From: Chryseobacterium gleum
Lineage (GTDB): Bacteria; Bacteroidota; Bacteroidia; Flavobacteriales_D; Sanyastnellaceae
Direction: 5' to 3'
DNA: 7,783 bases
Assembly: GCA_943330925.2 (NCBI GenBank)
Contig: CALQJP020000100.1
Location: 1-7,783 of the forward strand
Shown here piece by piece: positions 1 to 6,302 of the stretch. Below the pieces are notes generated by a model. That model ran no database searches, was not told where the DNA came from, and was given only the letters and a program-made list of their open reading frames with translations. A program made the translations under genes and the position numbers. Every line of letters begins with the position of its first letter. Position 1 is the stretch's first letter.

Positions 1-626
1 ATGCACCTTGGTTGCCAGCCCAACCTGGAGGCTTGGACGCTCTCATACAGCGACTGGTTCAGGAGGGCATGATCGTGGCTGATATAGATTTGGGCTATAG
101 TGAATTGAGCAGGAAGAAATTACTTTATTCAGGCTACGACAAATTGGTTGAACGTGTTGTTAATCAAGTACCATTGATTCAGAAATCATTGATGTCTAGC
201 TACGGATTGCCGCAGGGCATGTTGTCAGTGATCGGTGAGGGCATTGGTTGCAGAGCCGCATTGCGCATTACTGCGGCCCACACCAGCATTGTTTTGCGTA
301 GCGTATTTGTTAACGCTGCGCCCGAGCTGGAAGGCTACTTACAGACACAGTTTCCAATTGAGGGAGAAACCCACGATTATGTGATGGGTTTCGGCCAGTC
401 AGAGCAGAGTTTACAGATTCCATACATAGCTCGCGAGCCATTGTTTGTTTATGGATCCGCTAAGGGAGCTTATTACAGCAGCAATATTGAACCTGCTTTG
501 AAACAGTTGACTCAGGGTGGCAAGTCGCCGGAAAGCTTAATGGTTGGAAGTGGCTTTGGCAGCCATATCTCATCGAGCGTTGTTAAAGTCATAGCCGATA
601 AACTGGTCTCTTATCTAAAGCAATAA
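1..626 (+). CDS. Alpha/beta-hydrolase-like protein, C-terminal part (5' end outside window)
   Basis: The reading frame is open from base 3 to the stop TAA at 624-626, giving 207 visible residues. No stop or convincing start lies upstream, so the gene begins outside the window; the TTG at 12 and the ATG at 69 are probably internal codons. The layout fits the second half of an alpha/beta hydrolase: a strand-helix region (residues 11-31), a turn G-E-G-I-G at 78-82 where the nucleophile elbow G-x-S-x-G is expected, a strand PLFVYGSAKG at 146-155 where the acidic residue normally sits, and GFGSHIS at 184-190 giving the late histidine (His188). The expected serine is glycine and the expected aspartate is not obvious, so it may be a non-catalytic member, or I have misaligned it. 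There is no visible membrane segment or signal peptide in this part. It lies 40 bases before tgt on the same strand. The fold is inferred from motif spacing only; specific function unknown. Confidence 0.5.
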   Translation, partial: APWLPAQPGGLDALIQRLVQEGMIVADIDLGYSELSRKKLLYSGYDKLVERVVNQVPLIQKSLMSSYGLPQGMLSVIGEGIGCRAALRITAAHTSIVLRSVFVNAAPELEGYLQTQFPIEGETHDYVMGFGQSEQSLQIPYIAREPLFVYGSAKGAYYSSNIEPALKQLTQGGKSPESLMVGSGFGSHISSSVVKVIADKLVSYLKQ

Positions 627-666
627 TTGGATTACAATTTCATAGGATTGGTAACATCAGATAAGC

Positions 667-1803
667 ATGGCGCATACATTTGAGTTGAAGGCGGTAGATG
701 GCGGTAGTAATGCGCGAGCAGGTGTATTGCGCACCGATCATGGCGAAATACCCACACCTATCTTCATGCCTGTAGGCACGGCAGGTACTGTAAAAGCAAT
801 TACCCAGCAGGACTTAAAAGCGGATGTTGATGCCAAGATTATTTTGGGCAACACGTATCATTTGTATCTGCGTCCAGGCACAGGCATTCTTCGCGAGGCA
901 GGAGGACTTCACAAGTTCAACGGTTGGGATAGACCCATACTGACTGATAGCGGAGGATATCAGGTGTACTCATTGAGTGATAACCGGAAAATTACCCCCG
1001 AAGGTGTAAAATTCAAATCGCACATTGATGGCTCAGCGCATTTGTTTACTCCGGAGAATGTCATGGATATACAGCGCATAATCGGTGCGGATATTATCAT
1101 GGCATTCGATGAATGTCCGCCCTATCCGTGCGATGAGGACTATGCGCGCAAGTCATTGCAGATAACGAATCACTGGCTCGACCGTTGTTTTACTCGCATG
1201 CATGAAACGGAGCCGCTGTATGGCCATCATCAGGCCCTGTTTCCAATCGTTCAGGGATCTGTTTATCGCGATTTGCGAAAGGCCAGTGCAGAGTATGTTG
1301 CCTCGAAGGGAGCTGAAGGAAATGCAATTGGCGGCCTAAGTGTAGGAGAGCCGCATGAGATCATGTATGAAATGACTGATTTGGTGTGCAGCATTTTGCC
1401 GAAGGACAAGCCCCGCTATTTAATGGGCGTTGGAACACCGGCGAATATCCTGGAGTCGATTGCGCTGGGCGTTGATATGTTCGATTGTGTGATGCCAACA
1501 CGCAATGCACGCAATGGACAATTGTTTACCTGGAATGGTGTCATGAATATGCGCAATAAGAAGTGGGAGCGCGATTTTTCCCCTCTCGATCCGGATGGAG
1601 AAAGCTTCGTAGATTCTTTTTATACAAAGGCGTATGTGCGGCATTTGTTTGCATCCGAGGAAATACTCGCAATGCAAATTGGAACTTTGCATAATTTGAA
1701 TTTTTATCTGCGCCTGGTTCGCAAAGCACGGGAAAAAATACTGGAAGGAACTTTTGCTTCCTGGAAGAATGAAATGGTAATTAAACTCACGCAACGTCTT
1801 TGA
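667..1803 (+). CDS. tgt: Queuine tRNA-ribosyltransferase (tRNA-guanine transglycosylase)
   Basis: This cytoplasmic enzyme exchanges guanine-34 in the anticodon of GUN tRNAs (Asp, Asn, His, Tyr) for the queuosine precursor preQ1. At 378 residues it has the usual bacterial length and is a TIM barrel throughout. Visible motifs are GNTYHLYLRPG (61-71), TDSGGYQVYSL (93-103) with the catalytic base Asp94, ADIIMAFDECPPYPCD (141-156) for base recognition, IGGLSVGEP (221-229), YLMGVGTP (251-258) and GVDMFDCVMPTRNARNG (268-284), which carries the nucleophilic Asp. The canonical zinc site C-x-C-x2-C...H is not intact: the region 304-322 (DFSPLDPDGESFVDSFYTK) has no cysteine, although the distal His342 (TLHNL) remains. 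I recall this variant as typical of Bacteroidota. The ATG at 667 fits the family N-terminus; no clear Shine-Dalgarno precedes it. The stop overlaps the next start (TGATG), which suggests translational coupling to the permease. Confidence 0.97.
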   Translation: MAHTFELKAVDGGSNARAGVLRTDHGEIPTPIFMPVGTAGTVKAITQQDLKADVDAKIILGNTYHLYLRPGTGILREAGGLHKFNGWDRPILTDSGGYQVYSLSDNRKITPEGVKFKSHIDGSAHLFTPENVMDIQRIIGADIIMAFDECPPYPCDEDYARKSLQITNHWLDRCFTRMHETEPLYGHHQALFPIVQGSVYRDLRKASAEYVASKGAEGNAIGGLSVGEPHEIMYEMTDLVCSILPKDKPRYLMGVGTPANILESIALGVDMFDCVMPTRNARNGQLFTWNGVMNMRNKKWERDFSPLDPDGESFVDSFYTKAYVRHLFASEEILAMQIGTLHNLNFYLRLVRKAREKILEGTFASWKNEMVIKLTQRL

Positions 1804-2885
1804 TGATCAAGAAAATTGATCTTTATATCATTCGTAAGTTTCTTGGAACGTTCTTTTTCATGATTGGGGCGTTCTTGTTGATTGCGGTGGTCTTTGACAT
1901 TAGCGAGAATATAGACGAGTTGTTGAAGGCTCGAGCTCCGTGGTACAGGATAGTCACAGAGTATTATGTGAACTTTTGTTTCTATTTCGGAACACTGCTT
2001 AGTTCATTCATTGTGTTTCTGACCATCATTTGGTTTACGAGTAAAATTGCGCAGCAGTCGGAGGTTATTGCTATTCTTAGTGGCGGCATCAGCTATGGTC
2101 GATTCATTCGACCTTATTTTATTGCATCGGGTATTTTGGTTGCCTTGCTTCTGCTCTTGACCCACGTTGTTGTGCCAAAGGCCAACAGGCAGAAGTATGA
2201 GTTTGAGGTCAATTACATGAAGGATCCCATTACGGTAACCGAGAAGAACATCCATCGGGAAATTGAGCCGGGTACGATAGCCTATTTCTATGCGTTCCAT
2301 CCGGAAACGATTTCGGGCGATAATTTTTCACTCGAAAAATGGAAGGATGGAATGCTCACCTACAAGCTAATTGCCGCCAGTGCGCAGTACATGCCGGAAT
2401 CGAAGCAATGGAGAATCATGAATGCTCAAATTCGAAATTTTGATGACAAGGGTGAAGTATCTTTATTGATGCGCGCGCAACTGGATACAATCTTGCCAAT
2501 GGATGAGCAAGATTTTGGGTTACGCTCGGAAATCACGTCAGCAATGAATTACAGTGAGCTGTCTGATTTTATTGCCGCACAGCGTTTGGGAGGCTCTGGC
2601 CGTGTAGCCGAGTTTGAGGTGGAATTGTACAACCGAACAGCATCACCGTTTTCCATTTTTGTATTGACGCTGATAGGCGTTTCCATCGCGTCGCGCAAGC
2701 AACGAGGTGGAATGGGCGCACATTTGATGTTCGCTGTAATTATCGGTTTTGTTTTCGTCTTTATTTCACGCATGACAACGGTGAGTGCCATGAATCTCGG
2801 ATTCCCTGCCTGGATAGCCGTATGGATACCCAATGTGCTTTTCACCGGAGTTGGATTGTGGCTTTATTCCAAGGCACAGAAGTAA
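1803..2885 (+). CDS. LptF/LptG (YjgP/YjgQ) family permease of the LPS export complex
   Basis: This is an inner-membrane protein of the LptB2FG type, which pulls lipopolysaccharide out of the inner membrane and passes it to the Lpt bridge. From the ATG at 1803 it is 360 residues, the usual family length. Three N-terminal membrane segments (about 13-33, 57-79 and 102-124) come first, then a periplasmic domain (about 130-270) that would be the beta-jellyroll, then three C-terminal segments (about 283-297, 304-322 and 335-355). The motif NRTASPFSIF (277-286) followed by SRKQRGGMGAHL (297-308) is the conserved stretch before and within the fifth segment, and the N-terminal IDLYIIRKFLGTF pattern is also typical. 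An in-frame TTG lies one codon earlier, but the ATG forms TGATG with the tgt stop and is the better start. LptF and LptG cannot be told apart from this sequence alone, so no symbol is given. The gene pair tgt-permease is a known Bacteroidota arrangement. Confidence 0.93.
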   Translation: MIKKIDLYIIRKFLGTFFFMIGAFLLIAVVFDISENIDELLKARAPWYRIVTEYYVNFCFYFGTLLSSFIVFLTIIWFTSKIAQQSEVIAILSGGISYGRFIRPYFIASGILVALLLLLTHVVVPKANRQKYEFEVNYMKDPITVTEKNIHREIEPGTIAYFYAFHPETISGDNFSLEKWKDGMLTYKLIAASAQYMPESKQWRIMNAQIRNFDDKGEVSLLMRAQLDTILPMDEQDFGLRSEITSAMNYSELSDFIAAQRLGGSGRVAEFEVELYNRTASPFSIFVLTLIGVSIASRKQRGGMGAHLMFAVIIGFVFVFISRMTTVSAMNLGFPAWIAVWIPNVLFTGVGLWLYSKAQK

Positions 2886-2976
2886 TCCCGAGAGTTGATT
2901 CCTGACGCCTTCGGAGTCGATCATCATCAAGCTATAAGAGCCAAGGGATAGTTCGCCTGCGACGCCGCTGCTGAAG

Positions 2977-2994
2977 GAAGAATTTCAATTCTTC
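2977..2994. terminator. Perfect inverted repeat between convergent genes, possible terminator
   Basis: The 18 bases GAAGAATTTCAATTCTTC are an 8-bp perfect palindrome with two central bases (as a hairpin, a 7-bp stem with a 4-base loop). It lies 91 bases after the permease stop and 12 bases after the stop of the minus-strand SGNH gene, so it could end either transcript. The stem is AT-rich and neither strand has a T-run behind it, so it is not a canonical intrinsic terminator. A second, imperfect stem (GAC-G-CC, loop TTC, GG-A-GTC) lies at 2904-2918, also without a T-run. The rest of 2886-3006 shows no gene or recognisable site. Confidence 0.3.
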
Positions 2995-3006
2995 GCCCAA
3001 GACGGA

Positions 3007-3939
3007 TTATTTCTTTTCGCTTCTTGCAACTTCCTTTATCCAGGATGCAATCATCGAAGAGCACTTAGGCGCGTATTCTCGGTTGATGTGATGACCATCG
3101 TTGAAGACCATTTCTTCATGCAAGGGCTGCATGTTGAAATAATACGCATTGTAGGTATTGCTGATGGAAGTGATGAGTGAGTCGAATGTCGGATTAAGCT
3201 CTTCTTCAATCTCGAAAATGCTTTTAGCAACAGGCAAGCGCACCAGGAACACATCGCCTCGCTTTCTAAGTTGTGCTATTAGTTGCTTTAACTCGTTCAA
3301 TCTGTCGGCTGAAAAACTGAAATAGGGCAGTGAGCTTCTCATACCGTCTGCTTTGCCTTTTGTACGCTTAACGATTTCGGTAGAGTCTATTTCACGCATA
3401 ACTTCTATCCAGCCATCTTCATGTCCGGTAATCGAGCTGTTTTTACGCCAGCGTGTATAGGCGATATTACCCCATCCTTTGTCATAGTCTTTCGCAATGA
3501 ATTCGACATTGGGATATCCGTTGAAGAAGTGGAGTTCGTTCAGTATGTTTTTCTCTTCCGTATATTTTATTTCACCCGTTATTGAATCGCGTAAAATGCC
3601 GATTGACCATGGCTCGACACACAAGATGAATGTTCCTTTGGTTGAATTATCAGCGATTTTTTCGTTAATCGCGTGAGAGTATACTTTGCTATATGGTGAG
3701 GTAGTACCATTGAAGGCGAAGTTCAGGATGTCGATGCCAAGTGAGTCTTTAAATACGGAAGGCATCAAAGCTTGTGACGCGCGCGAAGTGCCGATGATAA
3801 GGCTGTGTTGTTTCGGGCTGCTGCACTTATGAAGGTAGATGAGTATGGTGCCATCCACAAATGGAATCATGGCTGCATGCAACAGCACAATGAACGAGCT
3901 TACGGCGACGAGTTTTAGGATGAACGTTCTTTTTTCCAT
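3007..3939 (-). CDS. Membrane-anchored SGNH-hydrolase-like protein, partner of the MBOAT acyltransferase (DltD/AlgJ/PatB-like role)
   Basis: This 310-residue protein has an N-terminal membrane anchor (about residues 5-27, after Met-Glu-Lys-Arg) that should place the rest in the periplasm. SGNH signatures are present: a block I equivalent LIIGTSRAS (47-55) with candidate nucleophile Ser52, an Asn/Gly pair NFAFNGTT (73-80) in the place of block II, and a C-terminal D-x-x-H in FNDGHHINREYA (279-290) with Asp281 and His284. In DltB/DltD, AlgI/AlgJ and PatA/PatB pairs, such a protein takes the acyl group from, or acts with, the MBOAT and transfers it to an exported polymer; that role is inferred here. 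The start chosen is the ATG at 3939, which overlaps the MBOAT stop by one base (TAATG). A longer frame reaching 4119 would only add 60 residues antisense-like to normal usage, read from inside the MBOAT gene in another frame, and puts the membrane anchor too far in. Last gene of the apparent operon; the acceptor is unknown. Confidence 0.85.
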   Translation of the reverse strand: MEKRTFILKLVAVSSFIVLLHAAMIPFVDGTILIYLHKCSSPKQHSLIIGTSRASQALMPSVFKDSLGIDILNFAFNGTTSPYSKVYSHAINEKIADNSTKGTFILCVEPWSIGILRDSITGEIKYTEEKNILNELHFFNGYPNVEFIAKDYDKGWGNIAYTRWRKNSSITGHEDGWIEVMREIDSTEIVKRTKGKADGMRSSLPYFSFSADRLNELKQLIAQLRKRGDVFLVRLPVAKSIFEIEEELNPTFDSLITSISNTYNAYYFNMQPLHEEMVFNDGHHINREYAPKCSSMIASWIKEVARSEKK

Positions 3940-5369
3940 TAGAATTGAGCGTATATGAAGCCACCACCGGGGAATTCGCTGAAGAAGAAAATTGCCAATA
4001 GTATAGAAAGATAAAACGACCAACGCACAGGAGCGGTGAGCCGCTGGATATTCAGTCCATGATCTTGTTTTCTGTTTATCCATTCCACAGCGAAGCACGA
4101 AGCAATGAGTACCCAGCAAATCGTGTTGGTAAGTCCAAGCACACCGGATAAGTCGGGAGTTTGTGTTGCGCGGGTAAGAAGCAGTGTAATTTCTTTCAAC
4201 GATTGGGCGGCCGGAATTTCACGAACGAACAGGGCGGTGATGCAAACCAGTAAAAACAGCGCGAGCATTCGAAAAAAGGTTGCGACCACAGAAGAGTTGG
4301 ATCCGGAGGAAGTATTCATGTTTCCGCCTTTCAACACGAGTGGCAAAAAGAAAAGCGCTTGCAGGCATCCATATACCAAAAAGCCCGATTTCAAACCATG
4401 CCATATGCCAACGATAATAAAGGCAGAGAAGATGGCAATGAATGTCCCCATCTTTTTCTGTCGGCGTAAAATGAATGCGATGGGCGTATACACATAGGTC
4501 ATAATCCACGTGGTAAGCGAAATGTGCCAGCGTTTCCAGAATTCACTGATGTTGGTGGCGAAGAATGGAAAAGCGAAGTTGTTGGTGATTCGAATGCCGA
4601 GTCCTTTAGAAATTCCGCAAGCCATATCAGAATAGCCCGAGAAATCTGCATAGACGTAAATGGTATTCATTACGGCAGCCAGCAACATGTTGGTACCCGA
4701 AATGCTGTCGGGGGAGGCGTAAAGACTTTTATAGAAGAGCAGGCAATGCGCGCTAACTACCGTTTTTTTGAAAAATCCCCACAGGAATTGGCGCATGCCA
4801 TCCGTTAGCTGCGGAATGTTGAATTGTCGAGCGCTCTTCAATTGCGGGGTAAAATCCTGCAACCGTTCAATGGGACCTGAAACGAATTTCGGGAAGTAGA
4901 ACAGGTACGTGAAGAAAACGAAGAGGTCTTTTTCAGGCTCTGTTTCTTCGTTGTAGACATCAATCCAATAGCCAATCAATTGAAAGGTGAAGAAGCTAAT
5001 ACCGAGTGGCAGGTAGATTTTTCCTAAGTGGAATGTATCTGCATTGAAAAGAGATTGGATGCCAGCTACAAGGTCGTGCAGATATTTGAAGTAGCTCAGC
5101 AGAGCGACATTGAAAATACAGCCGAAATAGAAGAACCACTTTTTTGCGTTGCCTTCATCAAGCTTGTGCATTCTGCTCACAAGCACGAAGTTGAGCGCGC
5201 CGGATAGGGCAATGAGCAGTGCCGCCTTCCAATCGCTAATGGCAACGAATGCAAGGCTCGACAGGAGTATTAGAATGTTTTGAAAGGATGCTTTCTTGGG
5301 CAGAACAACCCAATACAACACCATTACTACGACTATCAGTGGTATGAAGGAGAGTGACGTAAACGACAT
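3939..5369 (-). CDS. MBOAT family O-acyltransferase (DltB/AlgI/PatA type)
   Basis: This 476-residue polytopic inner-membrane protein moves an activated acyl group from the cytoplasm to an exported acceptor. Family motifs are clear: a hydrophobic start with LYWVVLPKK (18-26), YLPLGISFFTFQLIGYWIDV (119-138), FYFPKFVSGPIERLQDF (157-173), DFSGYSDMACGISKGLGI (242-259), a region FPFFATNISEFWKRWHISL (267-285) with the conserved His282, and the catalytic His324 in GIWHG (321-325). The end, FIYAQF, resembles the FIYFQF end of AlgI-like proteins. Stretches around 5-21, 32-45, 49-64, 78-94, 309-324, 328-346, 364-384, 415-430 and 449-464 are strongly hydrophobic. It follows the carrier gene by 14 bases (AAAGAAAG is a possible weak ribosome binding site) and overlaps the SGNH gene. 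Context (adenylating enzyme plus carrier upstream) makes a DltB-like role, with a carrier-bound donor, more likely than acetylation from acetyl-CoA, but this is inference. Confidence 0.95.
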   Translation of the reverse strand: MSFTSLSFIPLIVVVMVLYWVVLPKKASFQNILILLSSLAFVAISDWKAALLIALSGALNFVLVSRMHKLDEGNAKKWFFYFGCIFNVALLSYFKYLHDLVAGIQSLFNADTFHLGKIYLPLGISFFTFQLIGYWIDVYNEETEPEKDLFVFFTYLFYFPKFVSGPIERLQDFTPQLKSARQFNIPQLTDGMRQFLWGFFKKTVVSAHCLLFYKSLYASPDSISGTNMLLAAVMNTIYVYADFSGYSDMACGISKGLGIRITNNFAFPFFATNISEFWKRWHISLTTWIMTYVYTPIAFILRRQKKMGTFIAIFSAFIIVGIWHGLKSGFLVYGCLQALFFLPLVLKGGNMNTSSGSNSSVVATFFRMLALFLLVCITALFVREIPAAQSLKEITLLLTRATQTPDLSGVLGLTNTICWVLIASCFAVEWINRKQDHGLNIQRLTAPVRWSFYLSILLAIFFFSEFPGGGFIYAQF

Positions 5370-5383
5370 GCGGTTTGCTTTCT

Positions 5384-5629
5384 TTAGATCCCGTCGATTT
5401 TCGCTTTAACCAGGTCGAGCAGATTACCCATGTTGTTGAGCTTATTCAAATCTCTCAGTTTGAATTTGACAGAAAAATGGTCTTCAATTTTTGTTATGAT
5501 AACCATGTGGGTGAGCGAGTCCCATCCCTCAACATCTTTAGCAGAAAGATTATCGTGAATTTCGATTTCTTTTTTAAAAACTGAGTGTAGTATTTTGCCA
5601 ATTTCGATGGCTATATCAGCGCGTTCCAT
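5384..5629 (-). CDS. Acyl/aminoacyl carrier protein (phosphopantetheine-binding)
   Basis: This small acidic helical carrier has 81 residues from the ATG at 5629. The 4'-phosphopantetheine attachment site is Ser38 in EGWDSLTHM (34-42), followed by helix II residues VIITKIEDHF (43-52), typical of the ACP/PCP fold. In DltC the attachment site, as I recall it, is LDSMGT-like; here it is the GWDSL form shared by many acyl and peptidyl carriers, so it is not a close DltC copy. Its position between an adenylating enzyme and an MBOAT implies that it holds the activated amino acid (or its N-acyl derivative) as a thioester and presents it to the MBOAT. An in-frame TTG two codons upstream could also start translation; ATG is preferred. 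It lies 7 bases after the GNAT gene, with no Shine-Dalgarno visible, so coupling to upstream translation is likely. No phosphopantetheinyl transferase is seen in the window. Confidence 0.93.
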   Translation of the reverse strand: MERADIAIEIGKILHSVFKKEIEIHDNLSAKDVEGWDSLTHMVIITKIEDHFSVKFKLRDLNKLNNMGNLLDLVKAKIDGI

Positions 5630-5636
5630 TTTCAAG

Positions 5637-6302
5637 TTATATAAATTTTTTTTCCATCAATACTTTTTCGTTGTGTGCAATATAGTTGGTAACATCGGGA
5701 AACGTCGATTTGATGCTACGGGTGATGGTATACCCGAATTTCATAAGGAGTTTTATGGACCAAATGCTATTGCGTAATAGTTGCGCTTGGCCACTAGTTA
5801 GCCCTGGAGCCATTGCCTTGCAGCGGTCTTCGACTTGTTGCATAAGTTCAACTTCAATGCGTCGGCCGGTATATTCCGGTTTGACAAACAGATACTCTAT
5901 CTGCATGCAGCCGGTTTCGCGCGGTATGTAAAATTCCTTCAGCATTGGTGCATGAACCTGGAGTTTTTCGATTGCGGATTTTCCGAGTGTATAACCGATA
6001 AGATTCGACTTGAGCATTTGCGAAGACTGACCTTCATAATGTCCCTCAACCCAGCCACCCAATGCGCCGATGGGTTGACCATCGCTTTCAGCTATTGTGA
6101 AGCTGCTTACCGAAAGTTCACAGCCATCAATTTCCTCTTGTAACATGGAAACAATTGCTTTTCTTGCGTCATCCAAGCTTAGGTTGAAAAGTGTGCAATA
6201 GCTCAACTTGTCGGACATACCCATTTCAGCAGCGATTACAACATCTGCGAGAAACGTTGAATCGTCGACGTTTGCTGGGCGGTATTGAATATCGGGATTC
6301 AT
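5637..6302 (-). CDS. GNAT-type N-acyltransferase, embedded in the dlt-like operon
   Basis: This 221-residue soluble protein reads as a GNAT acyltransferase. The N-terminus IQYRPANVDDSTFLADVV (5-22) is the usual strand-1/helix-1 pattern; FTIAESDGQPIGALGGWVEG (68-87) fits strands 2-3; CMQIEYLFVKPEYTGRRIEVELM (132-154, in part) fits strand 4 and motif A; and LLRNSIWSIKLLMKFGYTI (175-193) fits motif B with the Asn...Gly-Tyr(Phe) ending. The acyl-CoA pyrophosphate loop normally Q/R-x-x-G-x-G/A is degenerate here (G-R-R-I-E), so the donor may be bound unusually, may be an acyl carrier rather than CoA, or activity may be reduced. The start ATG at 6302 directly follows the adenylation gene stop (TAGATG). 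A GNAT is not part of classical dltABCD. The position suggests it N-acylates the activated amino acid, but no substrate can be read from the sequence. An A8 tract near the 3' end is treated under findings. Confidence 0.82.
   Translation of the reverse strand: MNPDIQYRPANVDDSTFLADVVIAAEMGMSDKLSYCTLFNLSLDDARKAIVSMLQEEIDGCELSVSSFTIAESDGQPIGALGGWVEGHYEGQSSQMLKSNLIGYTLGKSAIEKLQVHAPMLKEFYIPRETGCMQIEYLFVKPEYTGRRIEVELMQQVEDRCKAMAPGLTSGQAQLLRNSIWSIKLLMKFGYTITRSIKSTFPDVTNYIAHNEKVLMEKKFI

Noticed and set aside
627..666. Bacteroidota-type promoter (TTTG / TAnnTTTG) in front of tgt
   Set aside because: The 40-base gap contains TACAATTT but no match to TAnnTTTG with a correctly spaced TTTG, so I could not support a promoter; tgt may be read through from upstream.
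1420..1794. Minus-strand open frame opposite the 3' end of tgt
   Set aside because: Tgt is unambiguous across this stretch; the antisense frame has no motif and no partner genes.
3940..4119. A 60-residue N-terminal extension of the SGNH gene starting at 4119
   Set aside because: It lies wholly inside the MBOAT coding region in another frame, gives an unlikely N-terminus, and the ATG at 3939 gives a normal membrane anchor and a stop-start overlap.
4105..4808. Plus-strand open frames opposite the MBOAT gene (4105-4497 and 4524-4808)
   Set aside because: They are antisense to a strongly conserved membrane protein, show no recognisable motif and have compositions expected of shadow frames.
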